The translations under genes were made by a program, and so were the position numbers. A DNA stretch of 64,000 bases from Phycisphaerales bacterium. Lineage in GTDB: Bacteria > Planctomycetota > Phycisphaerae > Phycisphaerales > SM1A02. Below are positions 17,651-25,683 of the stretch, in pieces. The notes below the pieces were generated by a model. The model ran no database searches, was not told where the DNA came from, and was given only the letters and a program-made list of their open reading frames with translations. The DNA lies in the NCBI GenBank assembly GCA_009691705.1, contig SIAR01000009.1, positions 1 to 64,000 on the forward strand, read 5' to 3'. How positions within the stretch are numbered: the stretch's first letter is position 1; every line of letters starts with the position of its first letter.

Positions 17651-19285
17651 ATGACCGCAAAACAAATTAGTTATGACAATGACGCGCGCGAGCGCATTCT
17701 TCGGGGCGTGCAGAAGCTCGCCAAGGCCGTCAAGGTCACGCTCGGACCATCTGGTCGCGTCGTGATTCTTGAGAAGTCGTTTGGTGCACCAACCGTCACA
17801 AAGGACGGCGTCACTGTTGCCAAAGAAGTCGAACTCGAAGATGCCTATGAAAACATGGGCGCCCAGATGGTGAAAGAAGTCGCCAGCAAGGCCAGCAAAG
17901 ATGCTGGCGACGGCACCACCACCGCCACGATCTACGCCGAAGCGATTTTTGCGGAAGGTCTCAAGAACATCACCGCAGGTGCCAACGCGAACATGGTTCG
18001 GCGGGGCATCGAAGCGGCTGTTCGTGAAGTCGTTGCTGAACTGCAGCGCCTTTCTAAGCCGGTGAAGAACTCGAAAGAGATTTCACAGGTCGGAACCTGC
18101 TCGGCTAACCATGACGTGCAAATCGGCGCGATCATTGCCGAGGCGATGGACAAGGTCGGCAAAGATGGCGTCATCACCGTTGAAGAAGGCAAGAGCCTCG
18201 AGACCGAAGTCGAATTGCTCGAAGGAATGCAGTTTGACAAGGGCTATCTCAGCCCTCACTTCGTGACGAATCCCGCCGCGATGGAGTGTGTGCTTGAAGA
18301 CGCAGTCGTGCTCGTGTACGAGAAGAAGATGTCGTCGGCCAAAGATCTCTTGCCAATTCTGGGCAAGGTCGCTGAAGCTGGACGTCCACTGCTCATCGTT
18401 GCCGAAGACATCGACGGTGAAGCACTCGCGATGCTCGTGGTGAACAAGTTGCGTGGAGTTCTCAAGGTCTGTGCAGTCAAGGCTCCCGGATTTGGCGATC
18501 GCCGCAAGTCGATGCTCGAAGACATCTCGGTGCTCACTGGCGGCAAGCCAATCATGGAAGAACTCGGCATGCAGCTCGAAAACGTCACAATCGCCGATCT
18601 CGGTCGCGCGAAGAAGATCACAGTCGACAAGGATAATTGCACAATCGTCGAAGGCGGCGGCAAGACCAAGGACATCCAAGGTCGCATTGAGCAACTCAAG
18701 AGTCAGATCGAAGCCGCAAGCAGCGACTATGACCGTGAGAAGATTCAAGAACGTCTCGCGAAGCTCGCTGGCGGAGTAGCGCAGATCAACGTCGGCGCAG
18801 CGACCGAAGTCGAGATGAAAGAGAAGAAGGCACGCGTCGAAGATGCATTGCACGCTTGCCGTGCCGCAGTCGAAGAAGGCATTCTTCCCGGCGGCGGCGT
18901 TGCAGTACTTCGCACGCGCAAGGCTCTCGAGAAGTTGAAGAAGACACTCACCGGCGACGAACAGGTCGGCGTCGACATCGTTCTGCGGGCACTCTCTGCC
19001 CCAATCAAGCAGATCGCTGCAAACTGCGGACTCGATGGATCGATCGTCGCACAGAAGGTCGAAGAGTCGAGCGACCCTTCGTTCGGATTCAACGCATCGA
19101 CGGGCGTCTACCAAGACCTCGTCAAGGCCGGCGTGATCGTCCCAACAAAAGTTGAGCGCGTGGCTCTGCAGAATGCGGCGAGCATCGCTGGATTGCTGCT
19201 GACCACCGATTGCGCGATCACTGACATCAAGGAAAAGAAGTCGAAGGCGCCAGCAGCTGGCGGCGAAGACGATATGGATTATTGA
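17651..19285 (+). CDS. groEL: chaperonin GroEL
   Basis: A 544-residue Hsp60. It has [17 protein letters not shown], the ATP-binding [13 protein letters not shown] loop with its conserved Asp, the apical [15 protein letters not shown] segment, and [11 protein letters not shown]. The C-terminus ends GGEDDMDY rather than the usual Gly-Gly-Met repeat tail. ATG at 17651 gives MTAKQISYD, the standard GroEL start. No CIRCE inverted repeat was found upstream of groES or the receiver-like gene, so HrcA control is not evident. A strong terminator follows. Confidence 0.97.
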   Translation: MTAKQISYDNDARERILRGVQKLAKAVKVTLGPSGRVVILEKSFGAPTVTKDGVTVAKEVELEDAYENMGAQMVKEVASKASKDAGDGTTTATIYAEAIFAEGLKNITAGANANMVRRGIEAAVREVVAELQRLSKPVKNSKEISQVGTCSANHDVQIGAIIAEAMDKVGKDGVITVEEGKSLETEVELLEGMQFDKGYLSPHFVTNPAAMECVLEDAVVLVYEKKMSSAKDLLPILGKVAEAGRPLLIVAEDIDGEALAMLVVNKLRGVLKVCAVKAPGFGDRRKSMLEDISVLTGGKPIMEELGMQLENVTIADLGRAKKITVDKDNCTIVEGGGKTKDIQGRIEQLKSQIEAASSDYDREKIQERLAKLAGGVAQINVGAATEVEMKEKKARVEDALHACRAAVEEGILPGGGVAVLRTRKALEKLKKTLTGDEQVGVDIVLRALSAPIKQIAANCGLDGSIVAQKVEESSDPSFGFNASTGVYQDLVKAGVIVPTKVERVALQNAASIAGLLLTTDCAITDIKEKKSKAPAAGGEDDMDY

Positions 19286-19347
19286 TCGATTCGACTCTGT
19301 TTGCGGCACAGGGGCGTCTCCCTTACTGCCGCAATGGGTCGACTTGC

Positions 19348-19384
19348 AAGACCCCACCCAGAAACGGGTGGGGTCTTTTCTTTT
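19348..19384 (+). terminator. rho-independent terminator after groEL
   Basis: AAGACCCCACCC and GGGTGGGGTCTT form a 12-bp perfect stem with a 6-base loop, followed by TTTTCTTTT. It lies 63 bases after the groEL stop and just upstream of the next gene. Confidence 0.93.
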
Positions 19385-19419
19385 GTCATCGCACCGATTC
19401 CATCCGTACGATCAGGTGC

Positions 19420-20748
19420 ATGAGCGCAGAGCGAACAACAGCGAACATCGCAACCATCGCGGGTGCCGCGCTCGGGCTGGCGCTCGCCTGCACGAACTTT
19501 GTGGGGGCACAGCAGAGTGATCCGGCGAAGAAGAAGTCGCCGTCGAGTTGGAAGTTTGTGCCATCCAAGTCAGCCCCTGCCGAGGGCGGCGAAGGCGACT
19601 CGCCGGTGCAGGGCGCAACAGAGGTTCAATCTGATGCCGATGCTGCGGCAGCGGTTGCGATGGAGCACGCCACGCGCGTTGATTCGGCACGACGTGGAAC
19701 TGTCGGCGCATGGTCTGACTCGGTGCAGCTCTATTACACGCAATCGACAGAACTATTCGCGCCATCTGTTTTTGTGGGCGCCTCATCGCCAACACTCGTC
19801 GCACTCGCCCCCGACTTGATCGTGATGTTCGTGCGGCAATTCCCAGTGAACGATCCACCAGCATTCGGTTCGATCGCCCGCGCAACTAGCGCAGATGGTG
19901 GAGTGAACTGGAGCGAACTTCAAACCTGCCAGATGCAAGGATTGCCCGCGACGATGGATGGCCCGGATCATCCCTGTGTCTGCACCACGGCAGCAGGCGA
20001 GCTGCGCATGTACTTCATCGCCCGTGACTTCACGGCAGTTGATAAGCCGCGCAGTCTGATGTCTGCACTCTCAACCGATCAAGGATTGACATGGCGCGTT
20101 GAGCCAGAGAAGAAGATGCCACTCGATGCGCGTGTTACAAACGAGACAGAGGTGATCGATCTGTCGGCGGCGAGTATCGGCGCGACGGCGCACATTCTGC
20201 TGGCACTATCGAGCGAAACCGAGCCAGTCATTCATGCAGCAGCGATCGCCGATGGCACTGCGGTCATGCGCCCGAAGTTCACCGCGACCGCAGGTGGATC
20301 GTGGCGCGGATCTGCCTCGGGCGACAAGAACCAGATCGTCTTTACTGGAATGGCTACAAAACAAGCCGAATTCGTGCGCGCCAGCAGTCACGCTGGACGG
20401 GAGTGGAAATCGCAACTCATTGAGGCGAGCGCACGACCACCTGCCGATGGTGCGATTGACGTGGCGTGCTTTGTCAGTGCTGCCCTAGGTCGCCAGCTTT
20501 ATGCAGTTGTCACGCGCGACGAAAATCCGCTTGCCCAGAGTCCTCTGGCAACTTCTCCGGCGGCATCTCCCGACGCTCCGCTAGTGACACCCGATGCCGT
20601 CGGCCCAGAGATCGCGCCGACAGGCCGTCAAAGGGTCGATCCTGTTGCCGCGCCAACCGCTCCAAACGTTCTTCCTCTGGGAGGAAAGAAGTCATCACCG
20701 GTTGGAGCGCAAAAAGGTCCCACCACTCCTGGCCTAGGTAGTCCGTAG
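19420..20748 (+). CDS. secreted BNR/Asp-box (sialidase-like propeller) protein
   Basis: A 442-residue protein. The N-terminus has a hydrophobic export segment (NIATIAGAALGLALACTNF). Asp-box motifs are visible at SADGGVNWSE and STDQGLTWRV, with a third degenerate copy at SSHAGREWKS; these occur in sialidase-type six-bladed propellers. The C-terminal 60 residues are Pro/Ala-rich low complexity. Catalytic sialidase residues cannot be confirmed, so exo-alpha-sialidase activity is not claimed. ATG at 19420 lies after the groEL terminator, which excludes the longer upstream frame. Confidence 0.72.
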   Translation: MSAERTTANIATIAGAALGLALACTNFVGAQQSDPAKKKSPSSWKFVPSKSAPAEGGEGDSPVQGATEVQSDADAAAAVAMEHATRVDSARRGTVGAWSDSVQLYYTQSTELFAPSVFVGASSPTLVALAPDLIVMFVRQFPVNDPPAFGSIARATSADGGVNWSELQTCQMQGLPATMDGPDHPCVCTTAAGELRMYFIARDFTAVDKPRSLMSALSTDQGLTWRVEPEKKMPLDARVTNETEVIDLSAASIGATAHILLALSSETEPVIHAAAIADGTAVMRPKFTATAGGSWRGSASGDKNQIVFTGMATKQAEFVRASSHAGREWKSQLIEASARPPADGAIDVACFVSAALGRQLYAVVTRDENPLAQSPLATSPAASPDAPLVTPDAVGPEIAPTGRQRVDPVAAPTAPNVLPLGGKKSSPVGAQKGPTTPGLGSP

Positions 20749-20767
20749 GGCGGTTCCTAAAAAAGCG

Positions 20768-21904
20768 TTACTTCGCCCCCACAACGTCGCGACCTTGAAT
20801 GCCATCAGTCGTGAGCACGTGAAACGCAGTGTTTACAAGTTGGTCGTACGCCTGCGCCGTGTAGTAGGCGTTGAAGTTGCCGCCCAGTGGCGTACCGCGA
20901 TGCCAGAGACCTTTTCCAGTCGCTGAGATGTTTGTATTAGATGCGTTCTGACCAGAGACGCGCGCGTCTGCTTCCATCGCATCAGCAACTCCAGTCATCT
21001 GAACGTGTCCGTCGAAAAACATACAGACTGGAGCGGAGTTGTATCCCTGGTTGTAGAGCCACGGAGATTGCGGACTGAATGCGTTGCAGTACTCGCCTCC
21101 TTCGCGGTTTTGCAGCCAAATGCGCTCAATCATGCGCGTCTTGAGATCGGGGTAGGTCGCCATTCCTGCACCGGGCGCTCGGTAGGCACCGGGACCGCAC
21201 TGATTTGGCTTTCCTGCATTTGGTGAGTCGGCAATCGTTGACGAGATCACGTCAGGCGCCCACAGCGCTGCGGGACTCCATACATACGTCGAACGAATCG
21301 AACTTCCACCTGTCGATCCTGGCGGACAAAACTCTCCTGGATAGGCGAGGGCGGGGGCGGCACTCTCGAGATTGATGCGATCTTTTGGCGCCCAAAAAAC
21401 TCGATCGTAGTACTTGCCGTTGAGGTAGTCGTTGAAGGCCTTGTAGTTGCAGAGGCGCCACGATCCGAAGACTCCGTTGGCGTAACTCCACTCGTTGGCT
21501 ATGTAGACCGGGATGTTGCCGCAGTTGCCAGGAAATCCAGCGGGGCAGAGGCTTCCCGCAATCCAGAATCCCCAGAGACCGCCCGTCGCATCCCAACCAG
21601 CAATCATCTGTGGAAGGCATGCGACCTGTGACTGATAGATCGCGCAGTTTCCGTTTGCTGGCGGCGAACCGAAATCATCAGGAATCGCAGTGAACTGTCG
21701 GTCTTGCCAATCTGCGCCGTAGGTGGCATTCGCCTTCGCGAGATTGTTCAGGTTTGCCGCGCTCTGCGTGACGAGCGCCGCTTCTTTGGCCTTGCCAATC
21801 GCTGGCAAGAGAATCGCGATGAGCAATGAGATGATCGCAACCACTACCAACAACTCCACGATTGTGAATGCGCACCGAAGTGCGGGTGTCGCTGCATGCT
21901 TCAT
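20768..21904 (-). CDS. pseudopilin-like protein (pair 2, gene 2)
   Basis: A 378-residue protein with the prepilin signal CAFTIVELLVVVAIISLLIA followed by ILLPAIGKAKEAALVTQSA. An extracellular domain rich in Trp, Tyr, Gly and Cys includes NSAPVCMFFDGHVQM, the DG-containing end block of this family. It is a close paralogue of the next gene to the right (shared TYGADWQDRQFTA, LTTDGIQGRDVVGAK). A terminator lies between the two genes, so this copy probably has its own promoter. Confidence 0.86.
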   Translation of the reverse strand: MKHAATPALRCAFTIVELLVVVAIISLLIAILLPAIGKAKEAALVTQSAANLNNLAKANATYGADWQDRQFTAIPDDFGSPPANGNCAIYQSQVACLPQMIAGWDATGGLWGFWIAGSLCPAGFPGNCGNIPVYIANEWSYANGVFGSWRLCNYKAFNDYLNGKYYDRVFWAPKDRINLESAAPALAYPGEFCPPGSTGGSSIRSTYVWSPAALWAPDVISSTIADSPNAGKPNQCGPGAYRAPGAGMATYPDLKTRMIERIWLQNREGGEYCNAFSPQSPWLYNQGYNSAPVCMFFDGHVQMTGVADAMEADARVSGQNASNTNISATGKGLWHRGTPLGGNFNAYYTAQAYDQLVNTAFHVLTTDGIQGRDVVGAK

Positions 21905-21950
21905 TCAAGGAAGGCTACAAACTAGCCCCTCGTTTCTGCGCGCATTCGCT

Positions 21951-21984
21951 AAAAAAAGGCGGACGCCGCAGGGCGCCCGCCTTT
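21951..21984 (-). terminator. rho-independent terminator after pseudopilin pair 2, gene 1
   Basis: On the minus strand AAAGGCGGGCGCC and GGCGTCCGCCTTT form a 13-bp stem (one G-U) with a 4-base loop, ending in TTTTTTT. It lies 22 bases past the stop of the gene ending at 22007. Confidence 0.9.
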
Positions 21985-22006
21985 AGATCATGAAAGAAAC
22001 TGGTCT

Positions 22007-23110
22007 TTACTTGGCGCCAGTGACGTCGCGTCCCTGAATACCGTCGGTTGTCAGGATGTGGTAGTTGGTCGAAACCAACATGTCATACCCGATGTTGCTG
22101 TAATACCCCGTGCTACCCATTGGTGTACCAGTGTGCCACAGGCCCTTCGCAGCCGCGCACATGTTCGAATTTGCAGCATTCTGCCCCTTCGCTCGGGCGT
22201 TCGCTTCCATCGCGTCAGAAACGCCGGCGATTGTGACGTGACCGTCGAAGTAGAGGGTTGCAGGAGCCGAGTTGTATCCCTGATTGAAGATCCAAGGAAC
22301 TTGGCCGGCGAATCCTGGGTTGTACTCGCCGCCTTCCTTGTTCTGCAGCCACTGATGCTCGATCATGCGCGTCTTGAGATCAGGGTAAGACGCCTGACTC
22401 GACGCTGGGGAGCGCCATGCTCCTGGTCCGCACTGTTGTGGCTTTCCGGCATTTGGGCAGTCAAGAGTCGTTGAACTCAAGACGTCCATTGCCCACATCG
22501 CAGCGGGGCTCCAGCAATACGTTGAGTAGATCGGAGGATTCGGTGGAACTGAAAACTCGCCAGGATTTGCAAACGCATCGGCAGCCTTTTCGAGATAGAC
22601 CTTGTCCTTGGGAGCCCAGTAGACCTTGTCGTAGAACTTGCCATTGACGTAGTCGTTGAACGCCTTGACGTTTGGCATGCGCCATGCGCCGAAGAATCCA
22701 TTTGTAGAGGCCCATTCCTGCGGCCAGTAGACGATCCAATTGCCGCAGTTTCCTGGGTAGTTTCCTGGACAGAGACCTCCACCAAGCCAGTATCCCCACA
22801 GACCGCCGCTGGAATCCCAGCCGAGAATCTGCTGCGCTGGACAAGCCACTGAGGTGGTGTACGTCGCGCAATTACCGGCGACGGCCCCGAAGTCATCGGC
22901 GCATGCGGTGAACTGGCGATCTTGCCAATCGGCACCATATGTGGCATTGGCCTTGCCCAAGTTGTTCAGGTTGGCGATGCTCTGTGTGACGAGCGCTCCA
23001 TCTTTCGCCTTTCCGATGGCAGGCAAGAGGATGGCGATCAGAAGCGAAATGATCGCGACAACGACGAGCAACTCGACGATTGTAAATGCACGGTGTGTGA
23101 GACTCTTCAT
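22007..23110 (-). CDS. pseudopilin-like protein (pair 2, gene 1)
   Basis: A 367-residue paralogue of the gene to its left. It has the prepilin signal RAFTIVELLVVVAIISLLIA, TYGADWQDRQFTA, a SAPATLYFDGHVTI block and the terminal ILTTDGIQGRDVTGAK. These proteins resemble major structural pseudopilins or surface-exposed prepilin-like proteins of planctomycetes; the target is unknown. The promoter must lie in the 404-base region to the right, which also holds the 22-bp repeats. Confidence 0.86.
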   Translation of the reverse strand: MKSLTHRAFTIVELLVVVAIISLLIAILLPAIGKAKDGALVTQSIANLNNLGKANATYGADWQDRQFTACADDFGAVAGNCATYTTSVACPAQQILGWDSSGGLWGYWLGGGLCPGNYPGNCGNWIVYWPQEWASTNGFFGAWRMPNVKAFNDYVNGKFYDKVYWAPKDKVYLEKAADAFANPGEFSVPPNPPIYSTYCWSPAAMWAMDVLSSTTLDCPNAGKPQQCGPGAWRSPASSQASYPDLKTRMIEHQWLQNKEGGEYNPGFAGQVPWIFNQGYNSAPATLYFDGHVTIAGVSDAMEANARAKGQNAANSNMCAAAKGLWHTGTPMGSTGYYSNIGYDMLVSTNYHILTTDGIQGRDVTGAK

Positions 23111-23234
23111 ATGGTGGTGACCTTGGGAAAGACTGTGAAAACCGTCTAGTGAAAACCGTTGATCTGGAACGCTGAACCGACACCCCTAAGAACCTGATCC
23201 TGAATACTACTCAAAACTTCGGCTGAAATGCAAC

Positions 23235-23344
23235 CAACTGCTGATAGGCAATCACGCAACTGCGGATAGGCAATCACGCAACTGCGGATAGGCAATCACG
23301 CAACTGCTGATAGGCAATCACGCAACTGCTGATAGGCAATCACG
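23235..23344. repeat. five tandem copies of a 22-bp direct repeat
   Basis: Five head-to-tail copies with period exactly 22 bp. Each begins CAACTGC, then T or G, then GATAGGCAATCACG. Copies 1, 4 and 5 have T at the variable base, copies 2 and 3 have G. There are no spacers, so it is not a CRISPR. It lies between divergent genes (a pseudopilin and an asparaginase) in the 404-base non-coding stretch 23111-23514. The 22-bp period is about two helical turns, as in iterons or multi-site operators. Confidence 0.95.
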
Positions 23345-23407
23345 ACGCAACATCTTGCATTCATGATAAGGAACTCGCGGGCGGGGAATCGCGCGGGGAA
23401 TTCGCTC

Positions 23408-23536
23408 ATGAAGCAGAGACAGATACGCATCCCCGGCCTGTTCGGCAACGGGTTTCTGATCTTTTTGTGCAAGAGGATCGACGGGTTGCCTAGCGACTAC
23501 GCTCCATTCGATCTATGGCAGCGCTTCCCCCGATGA
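23408..23536 (+). CDS. possible small ORF, 42 residues
   Basis: An ATG-started frame between the 22-bp repeats and the asparaginase gene, overlapping the latter's start by 22 bases. It includes a PGLFGNGFLIFLC segment and ends LWQRFPR. No family was recognised and coding character is uncertain; it may be a leader or a chance frame. Confidence 0.2.
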   Translation: MKQRQIRIPGLFGNGFLIFLCKRIDGLPSDYAPFDLWQRFPR

Positions 23537-24438
23537 TGCTCGCAACCTGGAGTTTTTCGACGCGTGGGTGCGTCGCGGCGTGGCCCGCCTTGGCAGGTGG
23601 TGGGTCGTCACTTGATGCCGTCTGCGCGGCCGCGCGCGAGGCGGAAGCAGATCCGACTGTAGATTCCGTCGGTTTTGGGGGGTTTCCTGACGATTCCGGA
23701 ACGATCAGCCTCGATGCGTGCGTGATGTTGGCGCCAGAAAGATGTGGATCGGTCTGCGCAGTAACGCGCCATTTGCACGTGACCGATCTTGCGCGGCTCG
23801 TGATGGAGCGCACCAACCATGTAATGATCGCTGGTGAAGGAGCAGACGGTTTCGCAGATGCTTCGGGGATGGCGCCAGCGGAGTTGCTTTCGGCTGATGC
23901 ACAAGCAGCATGGCAAAAATGGAAGTCCGGCGAGGTTGCGGCAGCGCCGGCTCGGGTTGCGGCAGCGCTCGGTGAGATTCACGTGCCCCACGACACAATT
24001 GGAGTGCTAGCGATCGACGCCAAGGGAGTGATGGCAGGGGCGTGCTCGACGAGCGGGCTTCCATACAAGATGGTTGGACGGGTTGGCGATTCACCGATTC
24101 CTGGTCACGGGCTGTACGTCGATCCTGAAGTAGGTGGTGCCGTCGCGACGGGCAATGGCGAACTCATCATGGGAGTGAGTGGATCGTTCCTCGCAGTCGA
24201 GTGCCTGCGCCGCGGCGCGACACCCATCGAAGCAGTGCGCGAAGTGCTCGAACGCATCGAGCGCCGGTTTCATCCGAGTGCCAACCAGCAGATCGGAGTG
24301 ATCGCGCTCTCAAAGTGCGGCGCGTGGAGTGCCGGGGCGCTTCGCAAGGGATTCGTCGTCGCGGTGGCCGATGCCGCTGGTACTCGGGCGGTCACACCAG
24401 AATTCATTATGCACAAAGAAGAGGAAACGACCACATGA
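23515..24438 (+). CDS. N4-(beta-N-acetylglucosaminyl)-L-asparaginase / isoaspartyl peptidase family (Ntn hydrolase)
   Basis: A 307-residue member of the T2 asparaginase family. The autocleavage site is HDTIG, with Thr161 as nucleophile of the beta chain after self-processing. The N-terminal SVGFGGFPDDSG block and the later GELIMGVSGSF fit the aspartylglucosaminidase branch. It splits Asn-linked GlcNAc or isoaspartyl bonds. No signal peptide is evident. Its stop overlaps the ATG of the adenosyltransferase gene (ATGA), an odd operon partner. Confidence 0.88.
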   Translation: MAALPPMMLATWSFSTRGCVAAWPALAGGGSSLDAVCAAAREAEADPTVDSVGFGGFPDDSGTISLDACVMLAPERCGSVCAVTRHLHVTDLARLVMERTNHVMIAGEGADGFADASGMAPAELLSADAQAAWQKWKSGEVAAAPARVAAALGEIHVPHDTIGVLAIDAKGVMAGACSTSGLPYKMVGRVGDSPIPGHGLYVDPEVGGAVATGNGELIMGVSGSFLAVECLRRGATPIEAVREVLERIERRFHPSANQQIGVIALSKCGAWSAGALRKGFVVAVADAAGTRAVTPEFIMHKEEETTT

Positions 24439-25001
24439 AGCTCTACACCAAGACTGGTGACGATGGATCAACGGGACTCTATGGATCGGGTCGCGTGATG
24501 AAGCATCATCCGCGCATCGAAGCGTATGGAACCGTGGATGAGTTGAACGCGTGGCTCGGAATGTGTGTGATTGCGGGCGCGGGCGAGAATGAAGTTGAGA
24601 GTCGAATGCGCGCAATACTGATTCACTTGCAGTCGCGACTCTTTGATCTGGGTGCAGATCTCGCGACTCCGGCAGGGTCGGCAGGCGCCGCGAAGGTGGC
24701 GCGGATTGCGGCGCGCCACGTGGCAGAGGTTGAGGCCTATATCGATGAGATTGACGGCGCAAACGAGCCCATTCGGGTGTTTGTGCTGCCCGGTGGCACG
24801 ACGCTCGCGGCGCACTTGCACGTCGCGCGCACAGTCTGTCGGCGCGCCGAGCGACTGCTGGTCGCATTCAATGAGAGCGAGCCCATTGGCGGAGAGAGCA
24901 TCCAATTCTTGAATCGATTGAGCGATTTGTTTTTCGCGATGGCACGGCGGGCCAATGGCGCGCGCGGCATCGCGGATGTCGCGTGGCAGAAGGATGCGTG
25001 A
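24435..25001 (+). CDS. cob(I)alamin adenosyltransferase, PduO/MMAB type
   Basis: A 188-residue protein with the ATP-binding N-terminus YTKTGDDGSTGLYG, then YGTVDELNAWLG, and a late INFLNRLSDLFF-like segment (QFLNRLSDLFFAMARRAN), the standard PduO-type signatures. It transfers the adenosyl group of ATP to cob(I)alamin to make coenzyme B12. The ATG at 24435 overlaps the upstream stop by 4 bases, which rules out the longer reading frame. A BtuF-like protein occurs at 54.8-55.7 kb, so the cell probably takes up or remodels corrinoids. Confidence 0.93.
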   Translation: MKLYTKTGDDGSTGLYGSGRVMKHHPRIEAYGTVDELNAWLGMCVIAGAGENEVESRMRAILIHLQSRLFDLGADLATPAGSAGAAKVARIAARHVAEVEAYIDEIDGANEPIRVFVLPGGTTLAAHLHVARTVCRRAERLLVAFNESEPIGGESIQFLNRLSDLFFAMARRANGARGIADVAWQKDA

Positions 25002-25035
25002 GAGCGCGGCGCGGCGGCGTTCTCGGCTAGCACGA

Positions 25036-25680
25036 TTAGCCAGTGCCGTAGCAACGATCGCCAGCATCGCCCAGACCAGGGCGAATGTATTTGTTGCTGT
25101 CTAGTTCGCGGTCAAGCGCCGCGGCGTAGATGCGCACAGTTGGATGGTCGCGGGTGAGGCGCGCGACTCCCTCAGGTGCAGCGACGAGGCAAACGACACG
25201 AACATCGCAGCACTTCGCTTCGCGCAAGAGCGTGATTGCGTGGGCGCATGACCCGCCCGTGGCGAGCATTGGATCGACGAGAATCACAGGACCCGCCGCA
25301 ATGTCTGCCGGAAGTTTGGTGTAGTAGCCGATGGGAAGCGCCGTCGATTCGTCGCGGCGGATGCCGATATGCCCCACGCGCGCTTCGGGAAGCAGTTCGA
25401 GCACTCCGCGTGTCATCCCAAGACCCGCCCGCAGAACTGGCACGAGCGTGATCGGCGCGGCGAGTCGCCGCACAGTGGTTCGCTCGAGTGGAGTATCGAC
25501 CTCCGCTGAGACCGTCGCAAACTCGCGGCAGACTTCGTAAGTCATCAGCGTGGCGATTTCAGAAAGCAGGCGGCGAAAGTCGCGCGTGTTTGTCTGACGA
25601 TCGCGAATGTACGAGAGCTTGTGGTGAATGAGCGGATGATCGAAGATGTGCAGATTCGCTGGCGTCGTGACGTTGTTCAT
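25036..25680 (-). CDS. upp: uracil phosphoribosyltransferase
   Basis: A 214-residue UPRT. It starts with HPLIHHKLSYIRDRQTNTRDF, has VPVLRAGLGMT, the PRPP loop VILVDPMLATGGS and the C-terminal GLGDAGDRCYGT uracil-binding segment. It makes UMP from uracil and PRPP in pyrimidine salvage. It follows argS by 3 bases on the same strand and is likely co-transcribed with it. Confidence 0.96.
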   Translation of the reverse strand: MNNVTTPANLHIFDHPLIHHKLSYIRDRQTNTRDFRRLLSEIATLMTYEVCREFATVSAEVDTPLERTTVRRLAAPITLVPVLRAGLGMTRGVLELLPEARVGHIGIRRDESTALPIGYYTKLPADIAAGPVILVDPMLATGGSCAHAITLLREAKCCDVRVVCLVAAPEGVARLTRDHPTVRIYAAALDRELDSNKYIRPGLGDAGDRCYGTG

Positions 25681-25683
25681 AGT

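Noticed and set aside
18083-19357. 424-codon frame on the minus strand
   Set aside because: It lies antisense to groEL, which is unambiguous; the frame is a by-product of codon bias.
23165-23215. Thi-box-like sequence (GCTGAACCG then ACCCCTAAGAACCTGATCC) on the plus strand
   Set aside because: It resembles the 3' half of a TPP riboswitch, but there is no matching GGGT partner upstream and the CTGAGA motif is imperfect; the downstream gene is not thiamine-related.
23235-23344. 22-bp repeats as a CRISPR array
   Set aside because: The copies are contiguous with no spacers, and no cas gene is in the window.
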